8,719 nucleotides of DNA, from NCBI GenBank assembly GCA_018399515.1, contig JAGYOB010000090.1, forward strand, positions 1-8,719, read 5' to 3'. The stretch is from Candidatus Nanopelagicales bacterium (lineage in GTDB: Bacteria > Actinomycetota > Actinomycetes > S36-B12). Each line of letters opens with the position of its first letter. The stretch's first letter is position 1. This document shows, one piece after another, positions 5,561 through 8,719 of this stretch. The position numbers were made by a program, and so were the translations under genes. Under the pieces are notes generated by a model. That model had not been told where the DNA came from and did no database searches. It saw only the letters and a program-made list of their open reading frames with translations.

Positions 5561-6749
5561 AGCTCATCGGGTGCAGGCGCAGCAGCGGTTGACCCGGTGA
5601 GACCGGGTCGCCGTGCTCGACCACCCATTCCACCACTACCCCGCCGTGGGGTGCTCGGACGTCGATCCTGTCGCGCAGGTTCACGACGGTGCCGATCGTC
5701 GCTCCGGCGGGGATGGTGCTTCCGGCCGCGGCCCCCCCGACTTCGTCGGAGTATTCGAAGGTTCCCTTGGTGGGGGACACGATCAACCGCCAACTCGGTG
5801 ATGTCGACAGGGAATCGTCCGCGGGTGCATGACGAGCGATGAGGTCCCACACGGCGGGTAGGTCGTCGGGTGTGCGCAACGCGAGGGTCTCCACTCCGGG
5901 GAGCGCGCGCTTGGCCAGGCCGGCGAGGGTTCCCGCGGGTGGGATCTCCAGCAGGGCGGTGATGCCCAGGTCGGTCATTGTGGCCTGACACAGGTCCCAG
6001 CGGACCGGGCGGGCGACCTGGCCGACCAACCGGCGCAGGACATCGCGGCCGTCATGGACGACTTGACCGTCGGCGTTGGAGATCAACCGCAACCGCGGAT
6101 CGTGGGTGGAGATGGCGCGCGCGTGGCGGGCCAGGACGTCGACGGCCGGTTTCATGAACTCCGTGTGGAATGCGCCGGCGACCTCGAGGGGGCGAACGCG
6201 TGCTTTGTCCGGGGGGTTCTGGGCGAACGCCGCGAGGTCATCGAGTCGGCCGGCGACCACGATCTGGCCGCCGCCGTTGATGTTGGCCGGGGTCAATCCG
6301 GCCTGTTCAGCAGCGCTGATCACCTCGTCACGATCACCGCCAAGAACCGCGCTCATGCCCGTCGGTGTCGCGGCGGAGGCGGCGGCCATCGCTCGACCGC
6401 GCTCACGCACGAACACCATGGCCTGTTCGGCGGTCAGCACCCCGGCTGCAGCGGCCGCGGTGATCTCTCCGACGCTGTGCCCGGCCCCGGCACCGATCCG
6501 GGTGAAACCTTCGACGGGGTGCGGGAACACCTCCAGCAAGGTGACCAGGCCCGCGCCGACGAGGAGTGGTTGGGCGATCGCGGTGTCGCGGATGGTGTCG
6601 GCATCGGACACCGTGCCGTGGGTGATGAGGTCGACTCCGGCGACCGTCGACAGCCACTCCAGTCGCTCACCGACGCTGGGCAGGTCCAACCACGGGGTGA
6701 GAAAACCGGGGACCTGGGCTCCCTGTCCGGGGGCGACGACGACCAGCAC
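5553..6749 (-). CDS. fabD: Malonyl-CoA:ACP transacylase with C-terminal biotinyl/lipoyl-like domain
   Basis: 398 residues; moves the malonyl group from CoA to ACP. Residues 1-305 are a complete transacylase domain: APGQGAQ (6-12), the nucleophile Ser92 in GHSVGE, Arg117, the ANINGGGQIVVAG segment (155-167), His195 in AGAFHTEFM, and Gln244. FabD usually ends near 310; here about 85 residues follow. Residues 322-394 look like a degenerate biotin-carrier domain: IVSPTKGTF, an AGSTIPAGATIG turn, then APHGGVVVEW and EHGDPVSPGQPLLRLHP, which match the hammerhead-fold pattern of BCCP and lipoyl domains. Where BCCP has the biotinylated Lys of AMKM, this protein has VNLRD with Arg359, so it should not be biotinylated. 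The start is GTG at 6747-6749, fixed by the MLVVVAPGQG N-terminus and an in-frame TGA upstream; no clear ribosome binding site is seen, so a leaderless or very short leader is possible. It is first in the fab operon after fasR. The true C-terminus may differ because another frame runs on to fabH. Confidence 0.94.
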   Translation of the reverse strand: MLVVVAPGQGAQVPGFLTPWLDLPSVGERLEWLSTVAGVDLITHGTVSDADTIRDTAIAQPLLVGAGLVTLLEVFPHPVEGFTRIGAGAGHSVGEITAAAAAGVLTAEQAMVFVRERGRAMAAASAATPTGMSAVLGGDRDEVISAAEQAGLTPANINGGGQIVVAGRLDDLAAFAQNPPDKARVRPLEVAGAFHTEFMKPAVDVLARHARAISTHDPRLRLISNADGQVVHDGRDVLRRLVGQVARPVRWDLCQATMTDLGITALLEIPPAGTLAGLAKRALPGVETLALRTPDDLPAVWDLIARHAPADDSLSTSPSWRLIVSPTKGTFEYSDEVGGAAAGSTIPAGATIGTVVNLRDRIDVRAPHGGVVVEWVVEHGDPVSPGQPLLRLHPMSSS

Positions 6750-6799
6750 GGGCTTAACTGTGCGATATCCGACCGGAGTTCACGACGTGCTCGCCGCCA

Positions 6800-6815
6800 A
6801 TGTCGGCGCCGGCAT
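6800..6815. promoter_or_regulatory. 16-bp imperfect palindrome upstream of fabD, candidate FasR operator
   Basis: ATGTCGGCGCCGGCAT is self-complementary at 14 of 16 positions, centred on GGCGCC, in the 78-bp fasR-fabD gap about 50 bp before the fabD start. In Streptomyces coelicolor, FasR binds the fabD promoter region and activates the operon; I infer the same job here. GC-rich DNA makes short dyads common, so support is modest. I do not see a convincing -35/-10 pair in the gap. Confidence 0.35.
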
Positions 6816-6819
6816 CTTG

Positions 6820-6848
6820 GAGGAATCCTACAATGCGGCCGATTCCTC
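6820..6848 (-). promoter_or_regulatory. Inverted repeat straddling the fasR stop codon (8-bp arms)
   Basis: GAGGAATC (6820-6827) and GATTCCTC (6841-6848) are perfect complements around a 13-nt loop that contains the fasR stop codon TAG (6828-6830). In RNA it would form an 8-bp stem with moderate GC. No T-tract follows in the direction of transcription, so it is not a standard intrinsic terminator; it could attenuate read-through from fasR into fabD, stabilise a 3' end, or be a DNA binding site. Confidence 0.4.
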
Positions 6849-8006
6849 GAGCCGACCCCACAGCAGCCCCAGCCGCAGGGCGAGGGCATCGCGGGGATCG
6901 GTCGGGCTGCGCCCGGTGACCTGCTCGATGCGGCGCATCCGGTGACGCACGGTGTTGACGTGGACGATCAGCGCCCGAGCGGTTCCCTCGAGGCTGCCGG
7001 TCTGTTCCAAGAACACCGCGGCGGTCGTGATCAGCACCGGGTCGGCGTCTCGTAGCCGCCCGTAGGTTTCGCGTACGAGAGCAGCACGTGCGCCGGGTTC
7101 GCCGGCCATCGCCCGCTCGGGCAGCAGCTCCTCGGCGGCGACGGGTCGGGGAGCGGTCGGCCACGCCGGGGCGACCTGCCAGGCGGTGCGAGCCGCGATG
7201 GCGTGGGTGGAGGCTTCGACGAATCCGACCGCGGGGCCGGCGAGCACGAGGGGGCCGGGGCCGAAGTGCGGTTCGAGCGCGCGGACGATTCGAGCATGGT
7301 CGAGGGGTCGCGGCGCCGGCGAAGTGGAGGCGACGGTTGCGGCTCCGGCGATCACCACCAGCGTGCGACCGTGCACCCCCGACAGCACGTCGATGCGGTG
7401 TAGGTGGGCGGCGCGGCGCAACGAATCCTCGACGGGTTCCTCCGGTGGCGAGCCGACCAGGACGATCACACCCGCATCAGCGCTCCATCCCAGGGCTGCG
7501 GCGCGTGCCGGCAGGGAAGGATCGGGCTCGTTCTTCAACAGCCCGTCGAGCACCAGGGCCTCGAGTCGGGCATCCCACGCCCCGCGCGCCTCTGCGGCCC
7601 GGGCGTACACCTCGGCGGCGGCGAAGGCGACCTCGCGGGAATAGGTCAAAATCGCCGCACGCACCTCATCGGCCGCATCGGGCCCGGCGATCCGCGGCAC
7701 GTGTTCTTCGATCAACTCGATCGTGCAGCGCACCATCGCCACCGTCTGTTCCAGCGAGATTGCGCGCGCGAGATCCCGAGGTGCGGTGTCGAAGACGTCC
7801 ACGGTGACCGCTGGGCGTGGCGACGTGTGGCCGAACCAGTCGACGAATGCTGAGATCCCTGTCTGGGCGACGAGGCTGACCCAGGCGCGCTCATCGGCAG
7901 GCAGTTCGCGAAACCACGGCAGGCGTTCATCCATGCGTGCCGTCGCAGCGGTTGCGAGAGCGCCGCTGGCTCGTTGCAGGCGCCGGGCCGCCTCGGTGCG
8001 GGTCAC
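6828..8006 (-). CDS. fasR: FasR-type transcriptional regulator of fatty-acid synthesis (PucR C-terminal HTH family)
   Basis: 392-residue cytoplasmic DNA-binding protein. The C-terminal part (about 330-386) is a PucR-type helix-turn-helix: AVFLEQTGSLEGTARAL, then IVHVNTVRHRMRRIEQVTG (347-365) and the closing DPRDALALRLGLL (370-382). The N-terminal half carries the sequence RASGALATAATARMDERLPWF..L, followed by VSLVAQTGISAFVDWF, that I associate with Streptomyces FasR, which sits directly before fabD and activates the fabD-fabH-acpP-fabF operon; mycobacterial MabR is the equivalent. Position, orientation and similarity make the assignment firm. The GTG at 8004-8006 overlaps the stop of the upstream transporter gene as GTGA, and no good ribosome binding site is seen, so translation is probably coupled to that gene. 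The effector is not visible; long-chain acyl-CoA or acyl-ACP would be the guess from the family. Confidence 0.9.
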   Translation of the reverse strand: MTRTEAARRLQRASGALATAATARMDERLPWFRELPADERAWVSLVAQTGISAFVDWFGHTSPRPAVTVDVFDTAPRDLARAISLEQTVAMVRCTIELIEEHVPRIAGPDAADEVRAAILTYSREVAFAAAEVYARAAEARGAWDARLEALVLDGLLKNEPDPSLPARAAALGWSADAGVIVLVGSPPEEPVEDSLRRAAHLHRIDVLSGVHGRTLVVIAGAATVASTSPAPRPLDHARIVRALEPHFGPGPLVLAGPAVGFVEASTHAIAARTAWQVAPAWPTAPRPVAAEELLPERAMAGEPGARAALVRETYGRLRDADPVLITTAAVFLEQTGSLEGTARALIVHVNTVRHRMRRIEQVTGRSPTDPRDALALRLGLLWGRLEESAAL

Positions 8007-8719
8007 CCGAGGGTGGCGGAATCGAGTCCGGTGAGCGCACCGATCAAACGGCCGATGGCGAAGGTGACCCCTGCGGCGATCGTGCCGACGATGAGTTGTC
8101 GTAACGCACCGTGCACGGTGCCCCGTCCGGAGTACCGACCGACCGCGCCACCGACGAGGAGCATGGCGAGTCCGGCGAGGGCGATCGCGACGGCCAGGGC
8201 GAGGTTGCCGCCGGTGAACAGGTAGGGCAGCACCACCACGAAGGCACCGATGGCGAAGGCGACGAAACTGAACAGTGCAGCCCGGATCGGCGAACCGAGT
8301 TCGTCGGGGTTCAACCCCAGTTCCTCGCGGACGAGGGTGTCCAATGCGGTTTTGGGATCGCTCATGATCCGCGCCGCGGTGCTCTTCGCCGTCTCCCGGT
8401 CCAATCCCTTGGCCCGGTAGATCAACTCCAGTTCGCGTTGTTCTTCCTCGGGTTTCTCGGCGAGTTCGCGGGCCTCCATGTCGATCTCGCGTCGGAACAG
8501 ATCGCGCTGACTGGCCATGCTGACGTATTCTCCGGCCGCCATCGAGAAGGCGCCGGCGAGCAGCCCTGCGATACCGGCGAATAGGACCACGCTGCGATCG
8601 ATACCCGACCCGGCGAAGCCCATGACCAAAGCGGTATTGGATACCAGTCCGTCACTGACGCCGAAGATCGCCGCGCGCCACTTTCCTGAGGCGTCGGCGC
8701 GATGCCAGGTTTCGCCGAA
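8003..8719 (-). CDS. VIT1/CCC1-family transmembrane transporter (iron/manganese type), N-terminus cut off
   Basis: The reading frame is open to the right edge, so the start lies outside; 238 residues are visible. The visible N-terminal part reads ASGKWRAAIFGVSDGLVSNT (10-29), the typical VIT1 first helix, followed by helix 2 with AGAFSMAAGEYVSM (55-68). A charged cytosolic segment (about 69-143) has EARELAEKPEEEQRELELIY (83-102), resembling the metal-binding helices of the family, then three hydrophobic helices at about 147-168, 172-194 and 207-230. Five helices in total fit the family. Plant VIT1 and yeast Ccc1 move Fe2+ or Mn2+ into vacuoles; bacterial members are presumed to export or buffer these metals at the cytoplasmic membrane. 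The stop codon (8003-8005) overlaps the fasR GTG. Calling an internal TTG at 8629 the start would remove helix 1 and is wrong. Confidence 0.92.
   Translation of the reverse strand, partial: FGETWHRADASGKWRAAIFGVSDGLVSNTALVMGFAGSGIDRSVVLFAGIAGLLAGAFSMAAGEYVSMASQRDLFRREIDMEARELAEKPEEEQRELELIYRAKGLDRETAKSTAARIMSDPKTALDTLVREELGLNPDELGSPIRAALFSFVAFAIGAFVVVLPYLFTGGNLALAVAIALAGLAMLLVGGAVGRYSGRGTVHGALRQLIVGTIAAGVTFAIGRLIGALTGLDSATLG

Noticed and set aside
5488..5991. Independent small gene in the second frame of the fabD 3' end
   Set aside because: Most of its translation is Arg/Pro/His-rich shadow of FabD; only the last 30 or so codons have any claim, as a possible alternative FabD tail, which is reported as a finding.
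6054..7055. Long plus-strand open frames opposite fabD and fasR (for example 6054-7055 and 7088-7807)
   Set aside because: They lie opposite well-recognised genes, have low-complexity Arg/Gly/Asp-rich translations without family motifs, and are typical antisense shadows in GC-rich DNA.

Overview
The window comes from a high-GC Gram-positive bacterium, almost certainly an actinobacterium. The core is the classical actinobacterial type II fatty-acid synthesis (FAS-II) locus on the minus strand: a PucR-type regulator (FasR), then fabD, fabH, acpP, fabF and an AccD6-type carboxyltransferase. A DUF3145 gene sits beside it, as it does in Streptomyces. An AccD6-like protein, DUF3145 and a FabD with an extra C-terminal domain together suggest Micrococcales (a Dermatophilaceae/Intrasporangiaceae-like organism). 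That placement is inference; no rRNA gene is present. Six of the nine genes whose starts lie in the window start with GTG.

Layout, right to left in the direction of most transcription. At 8719-8003 is a VIT1/CCC1-type metal transporter cut by the window edge; its stop overlaps the start of fasR (8006-6828) by 4 bp. A 78-bp gap with two inverted repeats precedes fabD (6749-5553), which carries a degenerate biotinyl/lipoyl-like C-terminal domain. A 64-bp junction with four copies of a 15-bp-period repeat leads to fabH (5488-4484). A 53-bp gap with a 13-bp direct repeat leads to acpP (4430-4191), then fabF (4188-2959), then accD6 (2962-1556), which overlaps fabF by ATGA. On the plus strand, DUF3145 (994-1521) converges on accD6 and diverges from bioY (922-317, minus). 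A truncated acyl-CoA ligase-like gene (324-1) starts 4 nt beyond the bioY stop codon, so bioY and the ligase look like an operon continuing off the left edge.

How the genes work together: AccD6 with a biotinylated AccA subunit encoded elsewhere makes malonyl-CoA; FabD moves malonyl to the acyl carrier protein; FabH makes the first condensation and FabF the elongating ones; FasR probably controls the operon. BioY imports the biotin that the carboxylase needs. The reductases and dehydratase of the cycle are not in the window.

Points most worth a second look: the FabD fusion to a biotin-carrier-like domain with Arg in place of the biotinylated Lys; an alternative reading frame that carries the end of fabD through a 15-bp repeat to a TGATG overlap with fabH; small tandem duplications at three separate gene boundaries; the bioY-ligase pair resembling the BirA-controlled yhfU-yhfT-yhfS genes of Bacillus; and dyads upstream of fabD and between bioY and DUF3145. 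The rest is a conventional locus, and I see no mobile element, CRISPR array or RNA gene.
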